Of a stretch of DNA of 64,000 nucleotides, positions 43,455-53,150 are shown one piece after another (within the stretch, counting starts at the first letter, position 1; each line of letters opens with the position of its first letter). Source of the DNA: Myxococcales bacterium. GTDB lineage: Bacteria; Myxococcota_A; Polyangia; Polyangiales; Polyangiaceae. The notes beneath the pieces were generated by a model. It was not told the origin of the DNA and searched no databases. It saw nothing but the letters and a program-made list of their open reading frames with translations. The position numbers were made by a program, and so were the translations under genes. The stretch is taken from contig JANYHK010000060.1 in the NCBI GenBank assembly GCA_025359105.1, positions 1-64,000 on the forward strand, read 5' to 3'.

Positions 43455-44068
43455 CGCGCGCCTCCCGCCCGGTACTCGTCGAGCGTCGCGCGCAGGACCT
43501 CGCGTGCGCGGAAGATCTCAATCTTTACTTTGGCGAGCGTCCAGCTCATCGCCTCCGCGATCTCCTCGTACGCGAGGCCGTGATCGAAGCGGAGGAGCAG
43601 CGCGGCGCGGCGATCCTCCCCGAGGCGCGCGAGGGCGGCCCCGACGACGCGCACGCTCTCCTGATCGAGCAGCACCGCCTCGGGCGAGCCCATCCGGCAG
43701 ACGGCGTCGTGGGCTTCGTGCGTGGTCTCGTGCGGGACGAACACCTTGCCGTGCCGCATCCGGGCTCGCCGAAGCTCGAGGGACACGTTGCGCGCGATGG
43801 CGAAGAGCCACGGCACCGAGCGCGCGCGATCGTCGAGCGAGCCGAGTCGCCGGTAGGCGCGGCAGAACGTCTCCTGGGTCGCGTCGGCGGCGAGCGCCGT
43901 GTCACCCAAAAGATCGCGCAGGAAACGGCGAATCGGGGGGGCGTGGCGCGCATACAGCTCCGCCAGCGCGGCGCGCGTGTCCGCGTCGACGCTGGCGGGG
44001 GCGTCGGCCGGCTGCGAGCGGGCCTCGGCGAGCACGACGGGCAAGAGAGGGGCACGAAAGACCGTCAC
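43451..44068 (-). CDS. ECF RNA polymerase sigma factor
   Basis: A 205-residue ECF sigma factor: region 2 with AADATQETFCRAYRRLG and VPWLFAIARNVSLELRR, region 4 with LLRFDHGLAYEEIAEAMSW and TLAKVKIEIFRAREVLR. A GTG start is used. It leads an operon with the anti-sigma factor and tandem DsbA lipoprotein. Target promoters are unknown. Confidence 0.9.
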   Translation of the reverse strand: MTVFRAPLLPVVLAEARSQPADAPASVDADTRAALAELYARHAPPIRRFLRDLLGDTALAADATQETFCRAYRRLGSLDDRARSVPWLFAIARNVSLELRRARMRHGKVFVPHETTHEAHDAVCRMGSPEAVLLDQESVRVVGAALARLGEDRRAALLLRFDHGLAYEEIAEAMSWTLAKVKIEIFRAREVLRATLDEYRAGGAR

Positions 44069-44108
44069 GGGAGGAATGTGGCCCGGCGACGGTGAAAGTT
44101 ACAGGGCC

Positions 44109-45173
44109 TCAACGTCTTTTTTTCTCGGCCGCCAGGAGCTCGCGCCCGATCGACCACGCCGCGAGGGGCCCGCGGTAAATGAAGCCGGTGTAGAGCTGGA
44201 CGAGGTCGGCCCCCGCGTCGAGGAGCGCCTTGGCGTCGCCGCCCGTCTCGACGCCCCCCACGCCGATCACGCATGGCCCCTTTCCGAGCCGTGTACGCAC
44301 GCGGGCGACGACCTCGAGCGCGCGCGCACGCAGGGGCGGACCGCTCAGGCCGCCGGCGCCGATTTCCTCGACCTCGGCGGCGGGGGTGGCGAGGCCGGTG
44401 CGGGCGATCGTGGTGTTCGTCGCGACCACGCCGGCGAGGCCGACCTCCTTTGCGACGGCGCACACCTGGTCGACCTCGTCGTTCGCCAGATCGGGGGCGA
44501 TCTTCACCAGTACCGGCAGCGCGCGCTCGCCCGCGGCGTTCTCCTTCATGATCGCGCCGAGGAGCGTGCGCGCGAGCTCCGCGCCCTGAATCGCCCGCAG
44601 GTCCTTCGTATTCGGCGAGGACACGTTCACCACCACGAAATCCGCCACGCGCCGCGCCGCGCGGAAGCTCGTGACGTAGTCCTCCACGACACCGGCGATC
44701 GGATCGACCGGGACCGCGCGCGATTTTCCGATCGAGACGCCGACCGGCACACCGATCGCGCGCGCGCCTCCGTGAGCCTCGATGCGCGCCACGACCCGCT
44801 CGGCGCCCTCGTTGGGGAAGCCGAGCCGGTTGACGAGGGCGCGATCCCTCGGCAGCCGAAAGAGGTTGGGCGCCGGGTTCGGCTCCTGACCCTGCGCGGT
44901 CACCGTTCCGAGCTCGACGTGCCCGAAGCCGAGGCTCGCGAGCGCCCGCGCGCGCGCCGCGTTCTTGTCGAACCCGCCGGCGAGGCCGATCGGCGAAGGG
45001 AACGTGAGCCCCATCACCTGGCGCCTGAGGCGCGGATCGCTCGGGAAAAACAGGCCCCGCGCGAGCCATCGCAGGGGCGCCACGTACTCGAGCACGCCGA
45101 GGCCGGCCATGCCGATCGCGTGCGCCGTCTGGGGCGAGAGCCCGAACAGGAGCGGCCGAACGAGCCGGTACAC
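44109..45173 (-). CDS. pyrD: Dihydroorotate dehydrogenase (quinone), class 2
   Basis: Membrane-associated flavoenzyme of 354 residues that oxidises dihydroorotate to orotate with quinone in pyrimidine synthesis. Class 2 is shown by the N-terminal helical extension ([18 protein letters not shown]) and motifs [38 protein letters not shown] with the catalytic Ser, VATNTTIAR, and the FMN-binding [11 protein letters not shown] and [13 protein letters not shown] start. Divergent from alanine dehydrogenase. Confidence 0.95.
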   Translation of the reverse strand: MYRLVRPLLFGLSPQTAHAIGMAGLGVLEYVAPLRWLARGLFFPSDPRLRRQVMGLTFPSPIGLAGGFDKNAARARALASLGFGHVELGTVTAQGQEPNPAPNLFRLPRDRALVNRLGFPNEGAERVVARIEAHGGARAIGVPVGVSIGKSRAVPVDPIAGVVEDYVTSFRAARRVADFVVVNVSSPNTKDLRAIQGAELARTLLGAIMKENAAGERALPVLVKIAPDLANDEVDQVCAVAKEVGLAGVVATNTTIARTGLATPAAEVEEIGAGGLSGPPLRARALEVVARVRTRLGKGPCVIGVGGVETGGDAKALLDAGADLVQLYTGFIYRGPLAAWSIGRELLAAEKKRR

Positions 45174-45232
45174 GCCCCACCGCTACCACAGGCTTCGACG
45201 TGCCGCGTCATGCGCGGCTCCCTCCCTTTGCC

Positions 45233-45260
45233 TTTTCAATCGTCGGGGCGAGGCTATAGT
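45233..45260 (+). promoter_or_regulatory. Candidate promoter of alanine dehydrogenase
   Basis: TTTTCA and TATAGT (45255-45260) are 16 bases apart in the divergent region between pyrD and ald, giving a leader of ~60 bases that ends in a good AGAGGAG ribosome-binding site. Confidence 0.45.
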
Positions 45261-45327
45261 CCGCCACTCAAACCCGACGGCGCGACCGCGGCTCCCCGCG
45301 GCGCGCTCGCCACCAGAGGAGCCGCCC

Positions 45328-46440
45328 GTGATCATCGGAGTCCCCAAAGAAATCAAGGTCCGCGAATACCGTGTAGGAATGACCCCCGCGGGCGTCCGCA
45401 TGCTCACGTCGCGCGGGCACAAGGTCCTGGTCGAGAAGGGCGCGGGCGAGGGGAGCGGCATCAAGGACGCCGAGTACGTCGCGCAGGGAGCCACCATCGT
45501 GGCGGCTGCCGCAGACGCGTGGGGCGCCGACATGGTCGTGAAGGTGAAGGAGCCGCTCCCCGCGGAGTATGGCTTCTTCCGCGAGAACCTCATCCTCTAC
45601 ACCTACCTCCACCTCGCGCCGGAGCCCGAGCTCACGCGCCAGCTCGCCGCCAAGAAGGTCGCCAGCGTCGCGTACGAGACGATCGAGAACGACGACGGTA
45701 CGCTGCCGCTGCTTCGCCCGATGAGCGAAGTCGCCGGTCGCATGGCCGTGCAGGTCGGCGCGACGTGCCTGGAGAAGGAGAAGGGCGGCAAGGGCGTCCT
45801 CCTCGGCGGCGTCCCCGGCACGCGCCGCGGCCGCGTCGTCATCCTCGGCGGCGGCGTCGTCGGCCGCAACGCGGCGACGATCGCGATCGGCATGGGCGCC
45901 CAATGCACGGTGCTCGACGTCCGCGCCGACACCATGGCCTACCTCGAGGACGTCTTCGGCGGCGCCATCGAGACGCTCTACTCGAACCCGACCAACATCG
46001 AGCAGGCGCTCTCCCGCGCCGATCTCGTCGTCGGCGCGGTGCTCGTGGCCGGCGCCCGCGCGCCGAAGCTCGTCACCGAGGACATGCTGAAGCTCATGGA
46101 GCCGGGCAGCGTCGTCGTCGACGTCGCCGTCGATCAGGGCGGCTGCATCGAGACGTGCCGTCCGACCACCCACGACAACCCCACGTATGTCGTCCACGGC
46201 GTCGTCCACTACTGCGTCGCAAACATGCCGGGTGCCGTCTCGCAGACGAGCACCTGGGCGCTGACGAACACGACCGCGGTCTACGCGGTGAAGATCGCCG
46301 ACATGGGCATCGCGGCGGCGGCCAAATCCGACCGCGCGCTCGGCAAGGGCCTGAACGTCTACAAGGGCCACGTGGTCTACGAGGCGGTCGCGCAGGCGCA
46401 CAAGATGGAGTACGTGCCGCTCGAGAAGCTGCTCGGATGA
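45328..46440 (+). CDS. ald: Alanine dehydrogenase
   Basis: NAD-dependent L-alanine dehydrogenase of 370 residues (alanine to pyruvate plus ammonia). Start motif [20 protein letters not shown], substrate region [10 protein letters not shown] and [11 protein letters not shown], Rossmann loop [18 protein letters not shown] and ending [20 protein letters not shown] match the family over the usual length. GTG start with AGAGGAG seven bases upstream. Likely used for amino acid catabolism or nitrogen balance. Confidence 0.95.
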   Translation: MIIGVPKEIKVREYRVGMTPAGVRMLTSRGHKVLVEKGAGEGSGIKDAEYVAQGATIVAAAADAWGADMVVKVKEPLPAEYGFFRENLILYTYLHLAPEPELTRQLAAKKVASVAYETIENDDGTLPLLRPMSEVAGRMAVQVGATCLEKEKGGKGVLLGGVPGTRRGRVVILGGGVVGRNAATIAIGMGAQCTVLDVRADTMAYLEDVFGGAIETLYSNPTNIEQALSRADLVVGAVLVAGARAPKLVTEDMLKLMEPGSVVVDVAVDQGGCIETCRPTTHDNPTYVVHGVVHYCVANMPGAVSQTSTWALTNTTAVYAVKIADMGIAAAAKSDRALGKGLNVYKGHVVYEAVAQAHKMEYVPLEKLLG

Positions 46441-46459
46441 TCGTCTCGATCCGACGCAC

Positions 46460-47188
46460 GTGAAGCTCGACGCGCTCGTCCGTGGCGTGCGGCTCCTGTC
46501 GCTCGACGCAGGCAACACGGTCATCTTCCTCGATCACGCGCGCCTCGCGGAGGTGGCGTCGCGGCACGGCCTGAACGTCGGCGTCGCGACGCTGATCGGC
46601 ACCGAGGGCGCGGCGAAGCGGCGTCATGCCGAAGGGAAGATGGTCGACGTCGCGTGGTCCCACCGCGACGCGCCGGGCGCGCGCGGCTGGGGAAGCATGG
46701 TCGCCACGATCGTCGTCGAGGCCGGCCTCCCCGAGTCCGCCGCGCCCGCGTTTCTCGACGAGGCGTGGCCGCTCCACTGCGCCAAGAATTTCTGGAGCAT
46801 CGTGCCGGAGGGCTTCGGCGCCGCGATCGAGCGCGCGCGCCGCCACGACGTGCAGATCGTCCTCGTGTCGAACTCCGAGGGAATGCTCGCGGAGCTCTTC
46901 GCCGAGCTCGACATCGTGCAGCACTTCGATCTTCTCCTCGACAGCGGCATCATCGGCCTCGAAAAGCCTGACCCGCGCTTCTTCGAGGTCGCGCTGAAGA
47001 AGCTGCGCGTGCCCGCGGAGGAGGCGCTGCACCTCGGCGACATGTACTCGACCGACATCCTGGGCGCGCGCGCCGCGAAGATGCGCGCCGCGCTGATCGA
47101 TCCGCACGGTCACTACGAGGACATGTACCCCGACGTGCCGCGCGTGCCCGGCGTCGTCGAGGTCGCCCTTGCGCTGGCTTCCCGCTGA
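46460..47188 (+). CDS. HAD-family hydrolase
   Basis: Haloacid-dehalogenase-superfamily hydrolase of 242 residues. Motif I is LSLDAGNTVIF (nucleophile Asp, though the usual second Asp at +2 is Gly), motif II LVSNSEG, motif III Lys in LEKPDPRFF, motif IV HLGDMYSTDILGA, with a helical cap between I and II. Loss of the second Asp is seen in dehalogenase-type members and may alter phosphatase activity. Substrate unknown. GTG start, 20 bases after ald, so possibly co-transcribed. Confidence 0.85.
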   Translation: MKLDALVRGVRLLSLDAGNTVIFLDHARLAEVASRHGLNVGVATLIGTEGAAKRRHAEGKMVDVAWSHRDAPGARGWGSMVATIVVEAGLPESAAPAFLDEAWPLHCAKNFWSIVPEGFGAAIERARRHDVQIVLVSNSEGMLAELFAELDIVQHFDLLLDSGIIGLEKPDPRFFEVALKKLRVPAEEALHLGDMYSTDILGARAAKMRAALIDPHGHYEDMYPDVPRVPGVVEVALALASR

Positions 47189-47195
47189 GAAGCGC

Positions 47196-47201
47196 TACAC
47201 T
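47196..47201 (+). promoter_or_regulatory. Candidate -10 element (TACACT), leaderless-type
   Basis: TACACT ends six bases before GTG 47208, the same spacing seen at 22710 and 31510. This favours the GTG over the adjacent ATG as the start. Confidence 0.4.
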
Positions 47202-47207
47202 GAGCGA

Positions 47208-49136
47208 GTGATGAATCAGGCCTCCCGCCTCGGGTCCGTCCTCCTCCTCCTCGCTGTCACCGCGGGCGCGGCGTTCGGCTTCGCCGCGTGTGGGAGCTCG
47301 TCCCCCGGCGCGGGCTTCACGTCCGAGGACGCCTCGCCCGGCGACGGGACCACCCGGGAGGGCGGCGGGGGACCGTTCGCCGGGCTCGACACGCTGACGG
47401 TCTCCCCGAACGCGGCAGAGCTCGTGGCCGGCGACGCGCCGACGACGGCGGCGTTCACGGTCCAAGCCAAATTCAAGGACGGCGCGACGCGTGACGTGAC
47501 GTCGCTCGTCACATGGCAGGTGAGCCCGCCCTCGATGATCGTCATGAACGGCGCGACCGCATCGGCGACAGGCGCCGCAGCGGGGGACGCCCAGGTCATC
47601 GCGTACGCGGACGCCGTGAGCGCCGCCGCGCAGGTCCACGTCAAGCTCGTGAAGAGCATCCTCGCGCCCGGGACGCCGCCCGGCGCCCCCCAGCAGCTCG
47701 GCGGCGGCACCGACGATCCGACGCTCGCGGCCACGGTCGTCTACCCGCTCGACGGCGCGCTCTTCCCGCCGAACATCGGCGCGCCCGACGTGCAGTTCAC
47801 CCCCGCCGCCGGGACGACGGTCTTCGACGTCGCGTTCACGAGCCCGTCGCTCGACGTCCACTTCTACACCCCGTGCAAGGCCGTCGGCGCGACGGCGGGG
47901 TGCACGCTGGTCCCCGAAGCCAAGACGTGGGGCGCAATCGCGACGACGCTGCGCGGCGGCGATCCGGCGACGATCTCGGTCCGCGCGGCCGGCGCCGCGG
48001 CGGGCAAGGTCGGGACGACCAAGCTCTCTGTCCAGCTCGCCGGGACCGACGTAGCCGGCGGCCTTTACTACTTCAACACGCAGCCGCAGCCCCTCGCCGA
48101 CGGCGGCGCCGCGCCCCCCGGCATCTTCCGCTACGACTTCGACAACGCGCGGCACGAGCCCTTCTTCACGCGCGACAACTGCGCCGGATGCCACGCGCTC
48201 TCGCGCGATGGAACCAAGGTGCTCGCGCCCATCTGCACGCTCGAGCGCGGGTGCGGCCGCCCCCTGCAGCTGGCCGTCGTCGACGTCGCGACCGGTCACG
48301 TCGACACGCCCGCTTTCCCCGTCGGCGACACCGACACGCTCGCGTGGACGCCTGACAACAAGTACTACGTGACGACGCCGTCCTGCGCCGCCGTCGATCC
48401 GAACCCGCCGCACGGGTGCACGGGCGGCTACTCGGGTGGCGTCCTCACCCTCGTCGACGCGACCACGAACGCGGCCGTCGGCAACGTGCCGGCCGGGCCG
48501 GCCGCCATGTATCCGGCGTTCTCGAACGACGGCAAGCGCCTCGTCTACGCGCGCGGCGGAAAGTACGACGCTCCGCTGTCCATCGAGGCCGCCAGCCTCT
48601 TCACCATCGACTTCACCGCGCCCTCGACGTGGGGCACGGAGAAGTCGCTCTTCACGTCGGGCGGGGAGAACAACTACCACCCGTCGTTCTCGCCCGACGA
48701 CGCGTGGGTCATCTTCGCGCGTTCGACGTGCGACGCCGGCGCGCCAGTCTCCGATTGCGACTCGTACGACGATCGCGGCGCGCGCGTCATGGTCCTGCCC
48801 TCCGTCGGAGGCGCGCCGATCGATCTCGCCAAGGCGAACGGGACGGGCAAGCTCACCAACTCGTGGCCGAAGTGGTCGCCGTTCAAGGGCAAGTACAAGG
48901 ACGGCGACATCCTCTGGCTCACGTTCTCGAGCTCGCGCAACTACGGGTACCGCACCTACGACGCGACCGGCACGCCGACGTACCACCGTCAGCTCTGGGC
49001 GGTCGCCTTCGATCCCGCGCGCGCCAAGGCCGGCAAGGATCCGAGCTTCGCGCCGGTTTGGCTGCCGTTCCAGGACACCGCGACGTCGAACCACATCGGG
49101 CAGTGGACGGAGAAGGTGGTCCCCGGCCCGAAGTGA
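47208..49136 (+). CDS. Heme-motif beta-propeller lipoprotein
   Basis: A 642-residue putative lipoprotein (signal ending FAAC). An Ig-like/BIG2-type domain (LTVSPNAAELVAGDAPTTAA, DVTSLVTWQVSPPSM) comes first and then a beta domain. A c-type heme motif follows, FTRDNCAGCHALSRDG, and then TolB/WD40-like propeller blades (PAFSNDGKRLVYARGG, YHPSFSPDDAWVIFARS). Heme plus propeller suggests an extracytoplasmic electron-transfer or substrate-binding role; none is established. The start is GTG 47208 or the next codon ATG 47211. Confidence 0.72.
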   Translation: MMNQASRLGSVLLLLAVTAGAAFGFAACGSSSPGAGFTSEDASPGDGTTREGGGGPFAGLDTLTVSPNAAELVAGDAPTTAAFTVQAKFKDGATRDVTSLVTWQVSPPSMIVMNGATASATGAAAGDAQVIAYADAVSAAAQVHVKLVKSILAPGTPPGAPQQLGGGTDDPTLAATVVYPLDGALFPPNIGAPDVQFTPAAGTTVFDVAFTSPSLDVHFYTPCKAVGATAGCTLVPEAKTWGAIATTLRGGDPATISVRAAGAAAGKVGTTKLSVQLAGTDVAGGLYYFNTQPQPLADGGAAPPGIFRYDFDNARHEPFFTRDNCAGCHALSRDGTKVLAPICTLERGCGRPLQLAVVDVATGHVDTPAFPVGDTDTLAWTPDNKYYVTTPSCAAVDPNPPHGCTGGYSGGVLTLVDATTNAAVGNVPAGPAAMYPAFSNDGKRLVYARGGKYDAPLSIEAASLFTIDFTAPSTWGTEKSLFTSGGENNYHPSFSPDDAWVIFARSTCDAGAPVSDCDSYDDRGARVMVLPSVGGAPIDLAKANGTGKLTNSWPKWSPFKGKYKDGDILWLTFSSSRNYGYRTYDATGTPTYHRQLWAVAFDPARAKAGKDPSFAPVWLPFQDTATSNHIGQWTEKVVPGPK

Positions 49137-49194
49137 GTCGCGAGGACGGAGCGGCGGTTCCGGCAGACCTGGGGGCCGTGATAAGCCAAAACGC

Positions 49195-50271
49195 ATGACG
49201 GCTTCGAAGCTCATCGCGCTCCTCCCCGGCGACGGCATCGGCCCCGAGGTGATCGCCCAGGCACGGCGGCTCCTCGAGTTCTATCGAGACAAGCGCGGCC
49301 TCCCGCTGGCGCTCTGGGATCTCGACCTCGGCGCCGAGCGCTTCATGAAGGACGGCACCACCTACCCGAAGGAGATCGCCGATCGCATCGAGAACGAGGC
49401 GAGCGCCGTCCTGCTCGGTGCGCTCGGCGATCCGCGCGTGAAGAACATCGAGTACGCGCGCGACATCCTCTTCGGCCTGCGCTTCGGGCTCGATCTCTAC
49501 GCCAACGTGCGACCGGTCAAGGCCCTCTCCGATCGCCTCGTCCCGCTGAAGGGGCGCACCGCGAAGGACGTCGACCTCACAGTGTTCCGCGAGAACACCG
49601 AGGGCATCTACGTCGGCATGGGCGGCCAGTTCAAGAAGGGGACGCCCGACGAGATCGCGATCAACGAAGATCTCAACACGCGCAAGGGCGTCGAGCGCCT
49701 CATACGCGCCGGCTTCGCGTTCGCGAAGAAGCACGGCAAGAAGCGCGTGCACATGGCGGACAAGTCGAACGCGATGAAGCACGCGCACGAGCTCTGGTAC
49801 CGATGCTTCTTCGAGGTCGCGAAGGATTACCCCGGCATCGAGGCGCACCACGTCTACGTCGACGCGCTGTGCCTGTACCTCGTGCAAGATCCGTCGCCCT
49901 TCGAGGTCGTCGTCACGTGCAACCTCTTCGGCGACATCGTCACCGATCTCGGCGCGGCGCTTCAGGGAGGCCTCGGCATGGCGGCGAGCGCGAACGTGCA
50001 CGCCGCCGATCCCGCGCGCGTGGCGATGTTCGAGCCGGTCCACGGCTCGGCGCCGCCCCTGGCGGGGAAGAACCTCGCCAACCCGCTCGCGTCGGTGCTC
50101 TCCGTGGGGATGATGCTGGCCCACCTCGGGTGGCCGGCCGAGGAGGCGCGCCTCGAGGGCCTCGTCGCGCGCGCGATCGACGAGAAGAAGTGCACACGCG
50201 ACGTCGGGGGCGACCTTGGCACGCGCGAGGTCGGCGACTGGGTGCTGGGCGAGCTCGCGAAGGCCTTCTAA
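49195..50271 (+). CDS. Isocitrate/isopropylmalate dehydrogenase family enzyme
   Basis: NAD(P)-dependent beta-decarboxylating dehydrogenase of 358 residues. Motifs: LLPGDGIGPEVIAQARRLLE at the start, LYANVRPVKAL, RENTEGIYVGMGGQ, the metal-binding NLFGDIVTDLGAALQGGLGM and EPVHGSAPPLAGKNLANPLA. The RENTEG loop is closer to isocitrate or tartrate/homoisocitrate types than to a standard LeuB, so substrate is left open. No leucine genes adjoin it. Confidence 0.9.
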   Translation: MTASKLIALLPGDGIGPEVIAQARRLLEFYRDKRGLPLALWDLDLGAERFMKDGTTYPKEIADRIENEASAVLLGALGDPRVKNIEYARDILFGLRFGLDLYANVRPVKALSDRLVPLKGRTAKDVDLTVFRENTEGIYVGMGGQFKKGTPDEIAINEDLNTRKGVERLIRAGFAFAKKHGKKRVHMADKSNAMKHAHELWYRCFFEVAKDYPGIEAHHVYVDALCLYLVQDPSPFEVVVTCNLFGDIVTDLGAALQGGLGMAASANVHAADPARVAMFEPVHGSAPPLAGKNLANPLASVLSVGMMLAHLGWPAEEARLEGLVARAIDEKKCTRDVGGDLGTREVGDWVLGELAKAF

Positions 50272-50411
50272 GCTCCGGTCGGCGCCCGGCGCTCCGCGAC
50301 AGGGCTCCGGTCTCCGCGAGGTCTCTATGGACGGAATGATCCAGTCGGGCCCGAAGTGGGACCCCCGGTCCCTCCGCTAACCTACTGATTTGTTACAGCG
50401 ACGACATTGGC

Positions 50412-50431
50412 ACACATGTAGCTACATGTGT
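50412..50431. promoter_or_regulatory. Perfect 20-bp palindrome before helical lipoprotein
   Basis: ACACATGTAGCTACATGTGT is identical to its reverse complement and ends four bases before the ATG at 50436, in a locally AT-rich stretch. A dimeric regulator could bind it, or it could form a translation-blocking hairpin in the mRNA. No regulator gene is next to it. Confidence 0.65.
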
Positions 50432-50435
50432 CTGC

Positions 50436-52232
50436 ATGCGTAAGATGAACCTCTGGGCGGGTCTCGTGGCGGGCGTCTGTCTCCTGGGCGGTTGCTCGGG
50501 TGGGGATGCGGCAGAACTAGGGGGAACGGAGGACGCCGTCGTATCGGCGCCGGACGTGACCAAGGCGGTCAATGATCTGACCGCCGCCAACGACACGGTC
50601 GACGAGGTCGATCGGCGGCTGGCCGAGGAGATGCAGCTCGTCGGAGCAGCCCTCACCGACGGCCAGCAGCAGAAGTACTCGCTGTCGTTCGGGCTCCTCC
50701 CCGACGTCAAGGCCGCGCACGACAGCCAGAACGCGAGCGCCCTCGCGCTCGAGAAGGCGCTCAAGGATCTCCTCAAGGATCCGGAGAAGGCGAAGCAGGC
50801 GATGGCCGGCGGTCGCCTCTGGGTCTCGAAGGGCGAGGTCGGCTACAAGCAGATTTATCGCGACATGGGGCTGCTCGCGCACTCGCCCGTCGCGGGCTAC
50901 GCGCTCGAGTTCGGCGCGAAGCTGATCGGCGCCGAAGCCGAGTTCACGAGCAAAGGACTGACCCTCGGCGGCTTCCACAAGTCGGCGAACGACGTGATGA
51001 AGGACATCATCGCGCCCGCGCTCCCCAAGACGACCGCGATGGAGCTCGCGAAGTCGGACGACGCGGACACGACCAAGGCCGTGCTGAAGGCGAAGCTCGC
51101 GCCGATGCTCGATCTCCTCAAGGACCCCGAGAAGGTGAGCGCGCTCCGTGACCAGCTCGACGCCATCAACCAGGTCGTCGGTATCGCGGACACGCGGCTG
51201 TCCGCCCTGCTCGACGAGGAGGGCAACCTTCGCCACGCGAAGCTCGAGGCCAACGTCTCGCACGTCTCGATCGCCATCCAGGCGACCAACGCGATCCTCG
51301 GCGTCTGGAAGGCTGGCCTCGATCTGAAGGCGTTCAACGCCGGCGACATGTCCGCGTTCATCCGGTTCCTCGAGGAGGGACCGGAGACCGTCGGCGGGCT
51401 CGCCGAGGCCACCAACAGCCTCCGCTCGGTCATCGCCGGTAAAGAGTCCCTTCAGCTCGGGGACATCGCGAAGTTCGCGGGTAAAATCGCCTCGGGCATC
51501 GGCATCATCGTCAGCACCCTCGACGCCATCAAGGACATCAAGGGCGCCATCGAGGGGCACGCCGCCGACGAAGGCACCGTCCTCAAGATCTTCAGCGACT
51601 TTGCCGGGATCGCCTCCGGGGTCCTCGGGCTCGTGTCGATCTCCAATCCGTTCGTCGCTCCGGCCCTCGCCCTCCTGGCCTTCCTCGTCGACCTCTACAT
51701 CGACCACCTCGACACGGTGAAGCGCCGCGAGACCGAGGCGCGCGAGCTGCCGGGCCTCCTCACCGCGGCGGGCCTCGACGACGCCACGGTCGCTGCGTTC
51801 ACGGGTCTCGACCGCAAGGCCGGCAAGGTCATCACGGGCTACGCGGCTTCGCCCACAGCGGCGAAGAACCCCGGTCCCGGCCTCGAGGCCGAGACGATTC
51901 AGTGGCTCGGCCGGACGTCGCCTGACCTCGTCCGCAAGGCGCAGAACGGCACCAGCCGGGTGAACGGACTGTCCGTCGTCGTCCGCGCCTGGGGTCTCGA
52001 CGCCGCCCACGCCCGTGAGCTGCTCGAGGCGAGCGTTGCCGGCGCAGCCCCGGCCGATGTCGCCGAGGTGCTGTTCGATGCCTTCGAAGTCATGCGCTCC
52101 TGCGAGCATGACGACGCCAGCGCGGCCGACGCCAAGACGAAGGTCCTGGCCGACATCCAGCGGGCCGGCAGCGGAGACCCGAAGCGCCAGGCCGCCGCGG
52201 GCGCCGTGGCTGCCTACCTCCAGGCTCACTGA
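50436..52232 (+). CDS. Large helical lipoprotein with hydrophobic hairpin, unknown function
   Basis: A 598-residue putative lipoprotein (lipobox LLGGC). The mature protein is predominantly amphipathic helix with Lys/Asp/Glu-rich segments. Around residues 340-425 there are weakly hydrophobic, Gly/Ala-rich stretches (KIASGIGIIVSTLDAI, FAGIASGVLGLVSISNPF, VAPALALLAFLVDLYI) that look like a membrane-inserting hairpin of helical pore-formers. No enzymatic motif and no family I can name. ATG 50445 is an alternative start. A perfect palindrome upstream and hairpins downstream frame it as a single regulated gene. Confidence 0.7.
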   Translation: MRKMNLWAGLVAGVCLLGGCSGGDAAELGGTEDAVVSAPDVTKAVNDLTAANDTVDEVDRRLAEEMQLVGAALTDGQQQKYSLSFGLLPDVKAAHDSQNASALALEKALKDLLKDPEKAKQAMAGGRLWVSKGEVGYKQIYRDMGLLAHSPVAGYALEFGAKLIGAEAEFTSKGLTLGGFHKSANDVMKDIIAPALPKTTAMELAKSDDADTTKAVLKAKLAPMLDLLKDPEKVSALRDQLDAINQVVGIADTRLSALLDEEGNLRHAKLEANVSHVSIAIQATNAILGVWKAGLDLKAFNAGDMSAFIRFLEEGPETVGGLAEATNSLRSVIAGKESLQLGDIAKFAGKIASGIGIIVSTLDAIKDIKGAIEGHAADEGTVLKIFSDFAGIASGVLGLVSISNPFVAPALALLAFLVDLYIDHLDTVKRRETEARELPGLLTAAGLDDATVAAFTGLDRKAGKVITGYAASPTAAKNPGPGLEAETIQWLGRTSPDLVRKAQNGTSRVNGLSVVVRAWGLDAAHARELLEASVAGAAPADVAEVLFDAFEVMRSCEHDDASAADAKTKVLADIQRAGSGDPKRQAAAGAVAAYLQAH

Positions 52233-52249
52233 CCGAGAGCGAGCCTCTC

Positions 52250-52321
52250 GAGGCCAACGGCCTCAAGTTCGAGGCTACCTTAGCCCAGAGGAGCGAGACC
52301 AATTGTCTCGCTCCTTTGGGC
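52250..52321 (+). terminator. Two hairpins after helical lipoprotein gene
   Basis: GAGGCC/GGCCTC with an AAC loop (52250-52264) is followed by a long stem at 52283-52321. There AGGAGCGAGAC pairs with GTCTCGCTCCT around CAATT, extended by GCCCA/TGGGC through a G-U pair. The second would be very stable RNA. Together they probably end the lipoprotein transcript. Confidence 0.6.
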
Positions 52322-52543
52322 CAAAGGCTTTTGTGCGTCGGGAGTCCAATCCCCAAGGCGTTCTTAGGCCACCCACAAGCGCCCACTCTTTTTCGCTCCG
52401 GTCCGGAACTTCGCGCTTCGCCCGTTGTCTCCCCACCCACGGCAGACAAAATGGGGTTTCGCGTACAACTTTTTGTCCGGCTGCACGTCTGACTGCCTGC
52501 ACCTGAGGCGTTTGGCGAGAACGATCGCGCGACGGGAGTTTGA
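52322..52543. other. Intergenic region, no gene seen
   Basis: The 52233-52543 gap holds the two hairpins above; the remainder has no convincing reading frame, tRNA or known RNA motif. Composition is less GC-rich than the genes. It ends in GGGAG, the ribosome-binding site of the next gene. Confidence 0.5.
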
Positions 52544-53071
52544 ATGGGCCTAAAGGCGTGGAATGGAGTGGTCCTGGCGGCGCTGGCTTCGCTCTGGCTC
52601 GCCTCGGGCACCCAGCGCGAGAAGCCCATCCTGAACGAGCAGCAGGCGCTGCGCGTTCATGCGCTCGAGACCCAGGTCGCCGAGCGCCCCGCGGATCCCA
52701 TCGCGGTACGAAACCTCGCCCAGGCGTACCTCGACGTCCGCGTGCCGGGCCTCGCGCTCAACGTCATCGAGTCCGCGCCGGCGCTGGTGCGCACCGAGCC
52801 GATCATCGATCACCTCTATGCGCGCGCGCTTCTCGAGCAGGGGCGCGCCGTCGATGCGCTGGCCGCCGAGCAGCGGGTGCTCGACGCGTGCGAGCCGGGC
52901 ATGGACGGCGTCTCCCGCTGCGACACGTGGCTGCTCGCCTCTGCGACACGCCGCGCCGACATCATGCGCCAGCTCGTCGAGCTCGGCGTCGAAGACGCGA
53001 ACGCCCACCCCGAGGCGAGCGCCGTCGCTTATCACAACGCCACGCGCGAGGCGCGCCTCGCGGTTCGCTGA
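52544..53071 (+). CDS. TPR-like exported protein
   Basis: A 175-residue protein with an N-terminal hydrophobic segment (VVLAALASLWLASG) that is a signal or anchor, followed by helical pairs of tetratricopeptide type (PIAVRNLAQAYLDVRVPGLALNVI, split as repeats of ~34). Two cysteines (LDACEPG, SRCDTW). Probably a periplasmic scaffold. Good GGGAG upstream of the ATG. It may be co-transcribed with the trypsin-like lipoprotein 79 bases downstream. Confidence 0.65.
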   Translation: MGLKAWNGVVLAALASLWLASGTQREKPILNEQQALRVHALETQVAERPADPIAVRNLAQAYLDVRVPGLALNVIESAPALVRTEPIIDHLYARALLEQGRAVDALAAEQRVLDACEPGMDGVSRCDTWLLASATRRADIMRQLVELGVEDANAHPEASAVAYHNATREARLAVR

Positions 53072-53150
53072 AACGCTCGACGCGCCAGGCTTCGGCCGGC
53101 AACGCTTCTCCTCCTGTACCGAGTCGTTTCCCGAACCCCGACGGAGCGTC

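Noticed and set aside
52322-52400. tRNA-like GGGAGTCCAATCCCC segment
   Set aside because: A single T-arm-like stem; no acceptor, D or anticodon arms can be drawn around it.
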